From IMG/VR virus record IMGVR_UViG_3300007541_007663, positions 1 through 20,537 of that record: 20,537 nucleotides of DNA. One strand, given 5' to 3'. Position 1 is the stretch's first letter. The number at the start of each line of letters is the position of its first letter. The notes beneath the pieces were generated by a model that worked only from the letters and a program-made list of their open reading frames with translations, had not been told where the DNA came from and did not search any database. Shown here piece by piece: positions 1 to 5,715 of the stretch. The translations under genes were made by a program, and so were the position numbers. Origin of the DNA: a virus.

Positions 1-1496
1 AAGTCGTCGAAGATAGCTGATACTTCTGAAGATACAACGATCCAGTTAGCACCACCTCTAAGAGTTGATTTGTGGATTTGAGCTGAAAGTTGGTTGATAG
101 CAGTGATCAACGTTTGGTTCCAGTCCTTCTGAGTGTAAGGAGTAGTTCCTGAAGAAGCTAATCTCTTCCATCCGTTGTAGTCCCAACGTAGATCCCATGC
201 CGCACCTTTTCTCAAGTCTCTCAAGATTTCACGGTCGATTTCAGCAGCCACTTGCTCAGACAACAAAGCTGTCAATTCAGCCTCAGCGTCGATGTTGTGG
301 AATGCTGCAACGTCTTGTGCCAATTCAGGAGACCATTGAGCTCTTAGTTTTCTTTCTGTAACTGATACTGTTACTGACTCAAGGTCGAAAGAAACTTCAC
401 CGATTTGATCTTCGAATTCCAAGTTGTCGTAGTTTCTGTAAACAGCAACAAACGCACTTGAAGCACCTGTAGTTGAAGAGAATGTAGATCCTGTGTATCC
501 GTCAGGTGATGTTTGACCACACTCAACACATACAGGAACTTGCAAATCAACTTCCAAATAGATTTTACCATCAGCGTTACAGATGTTGTTGTACTGACCA
601 CCTGAACCTGTACCAGGCCATGTAGTCGATGCTGTACTTCCGTATTCAACGATTCCCTTACCATATCTTTGAGTTACAACTCTAAACAAGTATGGGTTTT
701 TAACGTTAGCTGATGTGTTAGCGTTACCTGAAACACCTAAGATCAAAAGACCTGAAAGGAATTCTTCTGTATCCATCATGTTACCGTTAGGTCCGATCAA
801 CTGACCAGCACCTGCGTTCATGAATCCAGTCATTTCGATCAACACTTTTCTGTAGTTGTCCTCAGTGTAAGCACTTGGTACCAAAAGACTATCTTCCCAT
901 ACAACTGTTGTACAAGGAGCTGTGATAGCTGACCATCTACCTTTTGAGTAATCGAACAACCCTGGAGGGTTCAAAGCAGCTTCGTTACCTTCATAGAACA
1001 AGTCATACAAATCCTTAGTGTAAGCAGGATTGTAAGTACCAGCATCTACGTCTGTACCGTAACCTTTGTTTGGATCACCAGGATAGTTACCTGGAGAACC
1101 TACAGGAGCGTAGTGATCACCACTACCACCTGTTGCACCGTCCCAAGTACCACCAGAGTAACCTTGGATACGTGGTACAAAGTAGAACAACTTACCGATA
1201 GGTAGGTTCATAGCTTGTACTGATACGATGTCGTTTGCAAGAAGTTTAGAGAATACTCTTCTTACGATTGGGAAAACTACAGTTTCAAAAGAACCTGAGT
1301 CAGAAGTAGAAGAAGCTTCATTGATTAAGTGTGAAGCTTGGTTTTCATACAACTGAGCGATGTTTTCCTTAAGGTGACCATTAAGACCCTCTAAGAATCC
1401 TAATTTGTCCCATTTGTTGATTGTGTCTTCTTTGATAACTTTCAAATGCTTCATGCCGATGTTACCAACAAGACCACTTTCTAATAATGCACCCAT
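1..1496 (-). CDS. 23: T4-like major capsid protein (gp23 family), 3' end beyond window
   Basis: Shell protein of the phage head. The ATG is at 1496 and the frame stays open to the window edge: 498 residues are visible, so the C-terminus is missing (T4 gp23 is about 520 aa). Recognisable gp23 blocks are NDIVSVQAMNLPIGKLFYF (about 88-106), ERKLRAQWSPELAQDVAAFH (about 381-400), an Ala/Glu-rich helix ending EIDREI (about 419-424), and ANWIVVSSEVSAIF (about 483-496). LINE-A at 57-61 fits the gp21-type cleavage rule (I/L-x-E before a small residue), at nearly the position where T4 gp23 is cut. A Gly/Pro/Tyr-rich stretch at about 112-160 and a Thr/Ser/Gly-rich stretch at about 286-346 look like surface insertions. 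The second contains C306, C323 and C326. Codons often end in C (AAC, ATC, TAC), as expected of a highly expressed gene. It lies 23 bp downstream of the scaffold gene. The family call is firm. Confidence 0.95.
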   Translation of the reverse strand, partial: MGALLESGLVGNIGMKHLKVIKEDTINKWDKLGFLEGLNGHLKENIAQLYENQASHLINEASSTSDSGSFETVVFPIVRRVFSKLLANDIVSVQAMNLPIGKLFYFVPRIQGYSGGTWDGATGGSGDHYAPVGSPGNYPGDPNKGYGTDVDAGTYNPAYTKDLYDLFYEGNEAALNPPGLFDYSKGRWSAITAPCTTVVWEDSLLVPSAYTEDNYRKVLIEMTGFMNAGAGQLIGPNGNMMDTEEFLSGLLILGVSGNANTSANVKNPYLFRVVTQRYGKGIVEYGSTASTTWPGTGSGGQYNNICNADGKIYLEVDLQVPVCVECGQTSPDGYTGSTFSSTTGASSAFVAVYRNYDNLEFEDQIGEVSFDLESVTVSVTERKLRAQWSPELAQDVAAFHNIDAEAELTALLSEQVAAEIDREILRDLRKGAAWDLRWDYNGWKRLASSGTTPYTQKDWNQTLITAINQLSAQIHKSTLRGGANWIVVSSEVSAIFDD

Positions 1497-1519
1497 TTTT
1501 AATATTTTTTTTTTAGGTT

Positions 1520-3133
1520 TTATTTATTGATTTTTTGCATGATATCCTTCATTCTCAAGAACTGAGGATTCTCATACGTTTTTGACTCAATTAGATTTTG
1601 TGCTGAACCTGAAGCTGGTGATTTTTCAATCTTACTTACAGATTCAGTTACAACATTTTGAGTCGTAGTGTTTAGTTCATTCTTGATAGAATTGTAAAGA
1701 GACTTTGACTCTTTCAAAGATTCAACATCATCAAATCTTCTCAATATGTTAATTTTCTCTTGCTTCGTAGTTGTATGTTCTGTAAACAATCTTGTAGCGT
1801 ATGCTAAATTTGAGTTGAACACTGCAACTTCATTCAATTTTTCTCTGAACACGTTAAGAGCTTTACGATATTCTTCGTTTTTCTCTCTCAATCTTTGGAC
1901 TTCATTATTGATAGATTCAACTTTGACTCCGTTATCACCATAAACGTAGTTACGGTTATTAGTGATACCTTTTCTCAAACCACGACCTTCTTTAGAACCC
2001 ATTCCGTAAGTTCTTGCAGCTTCTTTAGCCTCAGACTTTTCGTAATCTTTCTTTCCAGGATGAGTCTTAGATTTGTCACCTTTATTTCCTCCGAATTTAC
2101 CTTCGTAGTCTTTATAGTGACCATCTTTACCTTCACCAGCCTTTTTCTTGACTCCGTCTACAGACTTACGCTTGTATTCGTGTTTGTTAGAACCCCAATC
2201 CTTTCCTTCTTCCATTTCCTCTTCAGTGAATTCGAATTTCTTAGGTTGTAAGTTCATACCAACTCCTTTAGCTTTACCCTTAGGTTCGATTGCCGCTTCC
2301 TTAGTTTCTGCTTTAGTCGTTAATTTTGCTGGTTTGGTGTTACCCATAACTGGTTTGATCGTCATTTTTGATTCGGACATATCGTCAGAGTCTTCATCTT
2401 CCTCTTCGTCCATTTCGATTTCATAAACTACTTCATCCATTTCTTCAGTATACTCAGAATCATCTTCCATATCCTTTTCTAAATCACGGATATGAGCCGC
2501 ATCATCTTTTTCTGCATCTCTGTAATGGTCGTATTCCTCACCTTCTCCCATTTCTGTTTCGTTGAAAATATCTTGAATCATCGCATCCAATTCCTCGTCT
2601 GAGATTTCATCTTCTTCAACATCAACATCCATGTCCAATTGTTCATCCAATTCGTCGCTCATAGAGTCTTCCTCTTCTTCGCTTTCCATTTGGATGATAT
2701 ATTCTACGTCAGCATCTTCATCTTCAATATGAACTTGATCATCGTCTTGTGTAACGATAATACCGTCTTCATCGCTCATCGCTTTGAAAACCTTCAAAAT
2801 TTCTTCATCAGACGCACCTGTAAGGTCGATTGGTAGTTCATCATCTTCCTCAGAATCAAAATCAATTTCCATTTCATCCTCTTCGGAATCCATTTCCACA
2901 TCATCACCTTCTTCGTCAGATTCTTCTGAATCCATGTCCAAAGCTAAGATATCTTCTTCTTGCTCGTCCATTTCTTCAGCGTGTTCAGCCTCCTTTAGAG
3001 ACTCTTTTACTAGTTCAGAGATTTCTTCCTTCATTGTTGAAGCAAGTATTCCTTTTGCATTCTCCGCTACTACTTGTTCCAAATTTTTCATTTGGAGTAG
3101 TGCTTCCTCTACTATAGATTTGTTTTCTGCCAT
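1520..3133 (-). CDS. 22: Acidic prohead core scaffold protein (gp22-like)
   Basis: Probable internal scaffold around which the prohead shell assembles. It sits directly before the capsid gene and two genes after the protease, the position of T4 gene 22. The 537 residues fall into three parts. Residues about 50-265 are an extremely acidic Asp/Glu run. Residues about 265-400 are a basic, Lys/Gly-rich segment. Residues about 405-440 are a predicted coiled coil (VESINNEVQRLREKNEEYRK), followed by a helical block with NSNLAYATRLFTEH and INILRRFDDVESLKESK. The C-terminal tail (ENPQFLRMKDIMQKINK) resembles the short helical ends of T4-like core proteins. It is about twice the length of T4 gp22 (269 aa), mainly through the acidic and basic regions. 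The start has no Shine-Dalgarno motif but has a TATTTATA element 25 bp upstream. The function is inferred from position and composition, since scaffold sequences diverge strongly. Confidence 0.75.
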   Translation of the reverse strand: MAENKSIVEEALLQMKNLEQVVAENAKGILASTMKEEISELVKESLKEAEHAEEMDEQEEDILALDMDSEESDEEGDDVEMDSEEDEMEIDFDSEEDDELPIDLTGASDEEILKVFKAMSDEDGIIVTQDDDQVHIEDEDADVEYIIQMESEEEEDSMSDELDEQLDMDVDVEEDEISDEELDAMIQDIFNETEMGEGEEYDHYRDAEKDDAAHIRDLEKDMEDDSEYTEEMDEVVYEIEMDEEEDEDSDDMSESKMTIKPVMGNTKPAKLTTKAETKEAAIEPKGKAKGVGMNLQPKKFEFTEEEMEEGKDWGSNKHEYKRKSVDGVKKKAGEGKDGHYKDYEGKFGGNKGDKSKTHPGKKDYEKSEAKEAARTYGMGSKEGRGLRKGITNNRNYVYGDNGVKVESINNEVQRLREKNEEYRKALNVFREKLNEVAVFNSNLAYATRLFTEHTTTKQEKINILRRFDDVESLKESKSLYNSIKNELNTTTQNVVTESVSKIEKSPASGSAQNLIESKTYENPQFLRMKDIMQKINK

Positions 3134-3158
3134 TTATTAAATGATTATTTTTTTACTC

Positions 3159-3168
3159 TATAAATATA
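3159..3168 (-). promoter_or_regulatory. Late-type TATTTATA element before scaffold gene
   Basis: The sense (minus) strand reads GTATATTTATAGAG, ending 25 bp before the scaffold ATG at 3133. The same core lies just upstream of at least five other leftward genes in this window. No TTG lies at host spacing upstream, so it does not look like an ordinary host sigma promoter. Confidence 0.55.
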
Positions 3169-3220
3169 CCCAAATACAAAAAAGTTTTTTTTTTGATAAT
3201 AAGAAATGAAATTAAATGAA

Positions 3221-3247
3221 GAATCCCCCACTTTTGATGGAGGATTC
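3221..3247 (-). terminator. Hairpin terminator after the 73-aa gene
   Basis: The arms GAATCCCCCA and TGGAGGATTC form a 10-bp stem with one G-U pair and a 7-base loop. On the minus strand the stem is followed by TTCATTT. It lies between the 73-aa gene (stop at 3268) and the scaffold promoter, so it separates the protease unit from the scaffold-capsid unit. Confidence 0.65.
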
Positions 3248-3267
3248 TTTCTATGTTAGTGTAAAAA

Positions 3268-3489
3268 TTACTTTTCTACAACTTCGTCGATTTTACTTTC
3301 AGATACAGCGGTGATTCTCCAATCGTGTGGAAATCCCTCGTATCTTTTGGTAACTTTAGCCTCAACGTCAGTAACGTTAAAACCTTTTACGAGTTTTTCT
3401 TCTCTAATTTTTTTGATTTTTCCTGAGTTCTCATCGGGGAGATCGTACATGATCTTTGCTACGAAATACTTTTCTTCCATGTTTTCCAT
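3268..3489 (-). CDS. DUF4494-like small protein
   Basis: A 73-aa protein of unknown function. The pattern resembles the small DUF4494 proteins common in Bacteroidota: an aromatic start (KYFVAKIMY), a GKIKKIREEKLVKGF strand-turn-strand, then VTDVEAKV and WRITAVSESKIDEV. I base this on pattern memory, not on an alignment. It begins 15 bp after the protease stop, has no promoter element of its own and ends just before a hairpin terminator, so it is probably co-transcribed with the protease gene. No T4 gene occupies this slot. Confidence 0.7.
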   Translation of the reverse strand: MENMEEKYFVAKIMYDLPDENSGKIKKIREEKLVKGFNVTDVEAKVTKRYEGFPHDWRITAVSESKIDEVVEK

Positions 3490-3504
3490 TTAATGTGTGT
3501 AAAA

Positions 3505-4236
3505 TTATTTTCCTAAATAATGATTAAGTTTTTGTAATAAGTCAATAGAGCGATTCATTCCTTTTCCAGTATCTGAACCTGTAGATGACATTCTAGACAT
3601 TTTTTCTTCCTCTAAGTTTTCCTCAAAATTATTTCTTTCTTTCGGATCAGTAAAAAGATATGCTCCGGGTGTAGACGGAGATGAAACCAAATCAAAACAA
3701 ATTAATTCGAAATCATCCTGTACTTCATTTTGTTCCCCAACCTTTTTTAAGGATCCCACTCCACGAGAAGATATACCTAATGTTACCCCTTGACGAAGTA
3801 GGTTAGCTGCTTGGTCACCTTTAGTTGATACAACACCTCTTTCGTGGAAACCTGGTGAGGTAAGAAGTTTTAGTTTACCCATCAGGATATGTCCATCCCA
3901 CCAAATCTCAGTAATAGCGTGTGATACACGATCCAAATCAATTAATGATGATTCAGGGTGATTGAGTTCAGATAGGGCAACACCCTTGTTGATCATTTTT
4001 TTGTAGTTATCCGCTTCTCTTTTGAGGATTCTTTCAGGATATACACGACCATTTCTATTTGGTGTATTGTATTTCTGAAGAACGGCATAAAACTCAAATG
4101 GTTTGGAATAATCCAACATACTTTTGTTGGACTCTTCAATAATTGATCGGTTTAATTCGTGAGTGGGGGATATATGTCCCGCATCCATCTCAATCAAAAT
4201 TCCCTTACCAATTTCACTTGGACCTAAAATTCGCAT
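3505..4236 (-). CDS. 21: Prohead core maturation protease (gp21-like)
   Basis: Serine protease that cleaves scaffold and capsid proteins after prohead assembly. The 243 residues carry the family signatures NTPNRNGRVYPERIL (about 57-71), SELNHPESS with the probable catalytic His93, and LGISSRGVG with the probable nucleophile Ser156 or Ser157, followed by FDLVSSPSTPGA (181-192). The length is close to T4 gp21 (about 212 aa). The C-terminal 45 residues are Glu/Ser-rich and end MNRSIDLLQKLNHYLGK, a likely scaffold-association tail. The ATG at 4236 has a TATTTATA element 16 bp upstream. Its expected substrates, scaffold and capsid, lie next downstream, and the capsid has a matching cleavage site (I-N-E before A, residues 58-61). 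Confidence 0.92.
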   Translation of the reverse strand: MRILGPSEIGKGILIEMDAGHISPTHELNRSIIEESNKSMLDYSKPFEFYAVLQKYNTPNRNGRVYPERILKREADNYKKMINKGVALSELNHPESSLIDLDRVSHAITEIWWDGHILMGKLKLLTSPGFHERGVVSTKGDQAANLLRQGVTLGISSRGVGSLKKVGEQNEVQDDFELICFDLVSSPSTPGAYLFTDPKERNNFEENLEEEKMSRMSSTGSDTGKGMNRSIDLLQKLNHYLGK

Positions 4237-4252
4237 ATAGATATCTTTTAGA

Positions 4253-4262
4253 TATAAATATA
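4253..4262 (-). promoter_or_regulatory. Late-type TATTTATA element before protease gene
   Basis: The sense strand reads GTATATTTATATC, 16 bp before the protease ATG. It is the same ten bases (TATATTTATA) as before the scaffold, 233-aa and 55-aa genes. Confidence 0.55.
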
Positions 4263-4266
4263 CTGA

Positions 4267-4707
4267 TTATAGTTCTTTTACTTTTTTTGAGAGTGTGAAC
4301 TCAAAGTTGGGGTTTTGCATAAAATTTTTGTGGTAAATTTCTCTACAAATTCTTTTGAGAGAAAACTTAATTTTGGGGTCCTTGAAATCAATTTCTCCCA
4401 CCATAAAAAAAGTTATTTCTAAATTCATAAAACTTTTTTTTCCGTATACTATTCCACTTGTTCGTAGATCCAAGTCTACTATGTAATTTGGTTTGAATAA
4501 CCCAGTATCTATTATTTCGTATACAGAATTTTTTATTGATTTGCTAAGATCTGAAACCACACGATTACAGTTCTCAAATTCATGTTTGGGGGTGACCCAA
4601 CTTTGGATATTTAGATAAATTGATTTTAGTTGTTTGGCGTCGACTGTACCATAATTGATCTTCGCTTCGGGGAAACCGATAATTCGCGAAGTTTTACCTT
4701 TTTTCAT
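4267..4707 (-). CDS. Unknown 146-aa head-module protein
   Basis: I do not recognise the family. I chose ATG 4707 (MKKGKTSRI). An in-frame TTG at 4725 would add six residues (152 aa) and cannot be excluded. The protein is basic with mixed alpha/beta character: INYGTVDAKQLKSIYLNIQ, then a helical part, then alternating strands (YIVDLDLRTSGIVYG, MNLEITFFMVG). A basic C-terminal helix includes RICREIYHKNF. It lies between the 233-aa gene and the protease, where T4 has the prohead core genes 67 and 68. Those are tiny acidic or basic proteins, so homology is not claimed. A host-like promoter (4742-4772) overlapping a palindrome lies upstream. Confidence 0.75.
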   Translation of the reverse strand: MKKGKTSRIIGFPEAKINYGTVDAKQLKSIYLNIQSWVTPKHEFENCNRVVSDLSKSIKNSVYEIIDTGLFKPNYIVDLDLRTSGIVYGKKSFMNLEITFFMVGEIDFKDPKIKFSLKRICREIYHKNFMQNPNFEFTLSKKVKEL

Positions 4708-4741
4708 ATATTTTTTGACATACAAATGTTTATTGCTGATA

Positions 4742-4772
4742 AAAATATATCATCTATTTGACCTTTAGTCAA
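4742..4772 (-). promoter_or_regulatory. Leftward promoter TTG-N20-TATATTTT with palindrome at -33
   Basis: On the minus strand TTG (4772-4770) is followed after 20 bases by TATATTTT (4749-4742), which matches five of six fixed positions of the Bacteroidota -7 box TAnnTTTG. The TTG lies inside a palindrome (4756-4774), the same arrangement as in both leftward promoters at 15391-15453. Confidence 0.5.
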
Positions 4773-4774
4773 AT
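4756..4774. promoter_or_regulatory. Palindrome with TGAC-N5-GTCA core between bS21 and 146-aa genes
   Basis: ATTTGAC-CTTTA-GTCAAAT is a perfect 7-bp inverted repeat around 5 bases, in the divergent gap between the bS21 gene and its leftward neighbour. Its core matches the two palindromes at 15408-15420 and 15440-15452. It could be an operator or activator site. It could also fold in RNA 30 bases before the bS21 start. Confidence 0.55.
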
Positions 4775-4804
4775 TTTATCAACATTCGTATTATTTAGTA
4801 ATAT

Positions 4805-4996
4805 ATGCTAATAGTCGAAGTCAAAAATAATAACATAGAAAAAGCACTAAAAGTGCTAAAAGGAAAAGTTATTAAAACAAAACAGTTGGATATTCTAAGA
4901 AACAGAAAAGAATTCCAAAAAAAATCTGTGATCAGAAGAACTGAAATTAATAAAGCAAAATATATTCAGAGAAAAAAAGATTCAGAATCTTATTGA
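4805..4996 (+). CDS. rpsU: Phage-encoded ribosomal protein bS21
   Basis: Small-subunit ribosomal protein; a phage copy could replace or supplement the host protein on ribosomes. The 63 residues follow the Bacteroidota bS21 pattern along their whole length: a MLIVEVK strand, N-IEKALKVLKGK, the LRNRKEFQKKSVIRRTEINKA helix region, and KYIQRKKDSE. It is highly basic. Tyr53 aligns with the tyrosine near position 54 of Bacteroidota bS21 that, as I recall, contacts the 16S rRNA 3' tail. It is the only rightward gene inside the head module, and its last 7 bp overlap the end of the convergent 233-aa gene. No Shine-Dalgarno motif precedes the start; TATTTAGTA, close to the late-type element, ends 4 bp upstream. 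bS21 genes are known from other phages, and this is the most natural reading. Confidence 0.87.
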   Translation: MLIVEVKNNNIEKALKVLKGKVIKTKQLDILRNRKEFQKKSVIRRTEINKAKYIQRKKDSESY

Positions 4997-5691
4997 ATAT
5001 TGTTGTAAAGTGAGAAAAGACGAACGTAATTTATTTTATTATATTCTTCTTTTGTGATTTGAGAAATTGTCTCTTGTAGTTTGTTCTTAGTAACATCATC
5101 ATCACTTTCGATAAGTTTGAGTGATGAAATTGTTTTTTCTTTTAATTCTTTATATTCCACTTCTAAATCAGAGTCCTCGGTCATCAATACTTTACCCAAA
5201 TCATTTTTTGTGGACTCATCCAAACTTTCGATATAATTTTCCAATTGTTTTCCAGCAATTTTGAAAATTGTTTCGATTGGTAAATTAATTGATTCTTTTA
5301 CTTGTGTTTTTTGGATTAGTGTTGATACCAAACTTTTTCTACTCTGAACTGATTCTAAAATAGTGGTAGGAGACGTATAGATGAGATTGTCGATGTTTTT
5401 GTACTTGTTCTCACAAACCACATCTTTGATCCATTTAGATACGTCAGAAACGTTTAGATTAGGTAATAATTTTTCAATCTGTCTGATTGATTCTGAAATA
5501 TATAGTTCGGCAGTTTCTTTGTCTAAACCTTGATTCTTGTCGAGTTCAGTGTAAAGGTGAGTCAAACTACTAATTGCTTTATTTTCCAAAACAATTTTTT
5601 TGAAGTTTAAGGTGTCTTCTTTCATAGTACCATTCACATAAGCTGATACCATTTTTGACTCAATTTTAGATAAAATTTCTCCGAAGTTCAT
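4990..5691 (-). CDS. Unknown 233-aa head-module protein
   Basis: I do not recognise the family. The protein is almost entirely helical by composition, rich in Lys, Glu, Ser, Ile and Leu, with no Cys cluster, signal peptide or membrane segment. Segments such as KELKEKTISSLKLIESDDDVTKNKLQ look amphipathic. It lies directly after the portal, the place of the T4 prohead core genes 67/68, so an internal core or portal-associated role is possible. That is inference from position only. It has its own TATTTATA element 14 bp before the ATG at 5691, between the portal stop and this start. Its 3' end overlaps the convergent bS21 gene by 7 bp. Confidence 0.8.
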   Translation of the reverse strand: MNFGEILSKIESKMVSAYVNGTMKEDTLNFKKIVLENKAISSLTHLYTELDKNQGLDKETAELYISESIRQIEKLLPNLNVSDVSKWIKDVVCENKYKNIDNLIYTSPTTILESVQSRKSLVSTLIQKTQVKESINLPIETIFKIAGKQLENYIESLDESTKNDLGKVLMTEDSDLEVEYKELKEKTISSLKLIESDDDVTKNKLQETISQITKEEYNKINYVRLFSLYNNIQ

Positions 5692-5705
5692 TTGATATAT
5701 TTTTC

Positions 5706-5715
5706 TATAAATATA
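5706..5715 (-). promoter_or_regulatory. Late-type TATTTATA element before the 233-aa gene
   Basis: The sense strand reads ATATATTTATAGAAAAAT, 14 bp before the ATG. It fills the gap between the portal stop codon (5716-5718) and the next start, which supports a regulatory role over chance AT-richness. Confidence 0.5.

Noticed and set aside
1746-3140. Several rightward ORFs of 65-118 codons opposite the scaffold gene
   Set aside because: They are antisense readings of the repetitive Asp/Glu codons (giving Ser/Phe/His-rich products) and have no promoter or family resemblance.
4777-4800. A rightward host-type promoter for bS21
   Set aside because: No TAnnTTTG box lies 19-21 bp after the TTG at 4758-4760. 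Only the weaker TATTTAGTA element is present, so the source of bS21 transcription stays open.
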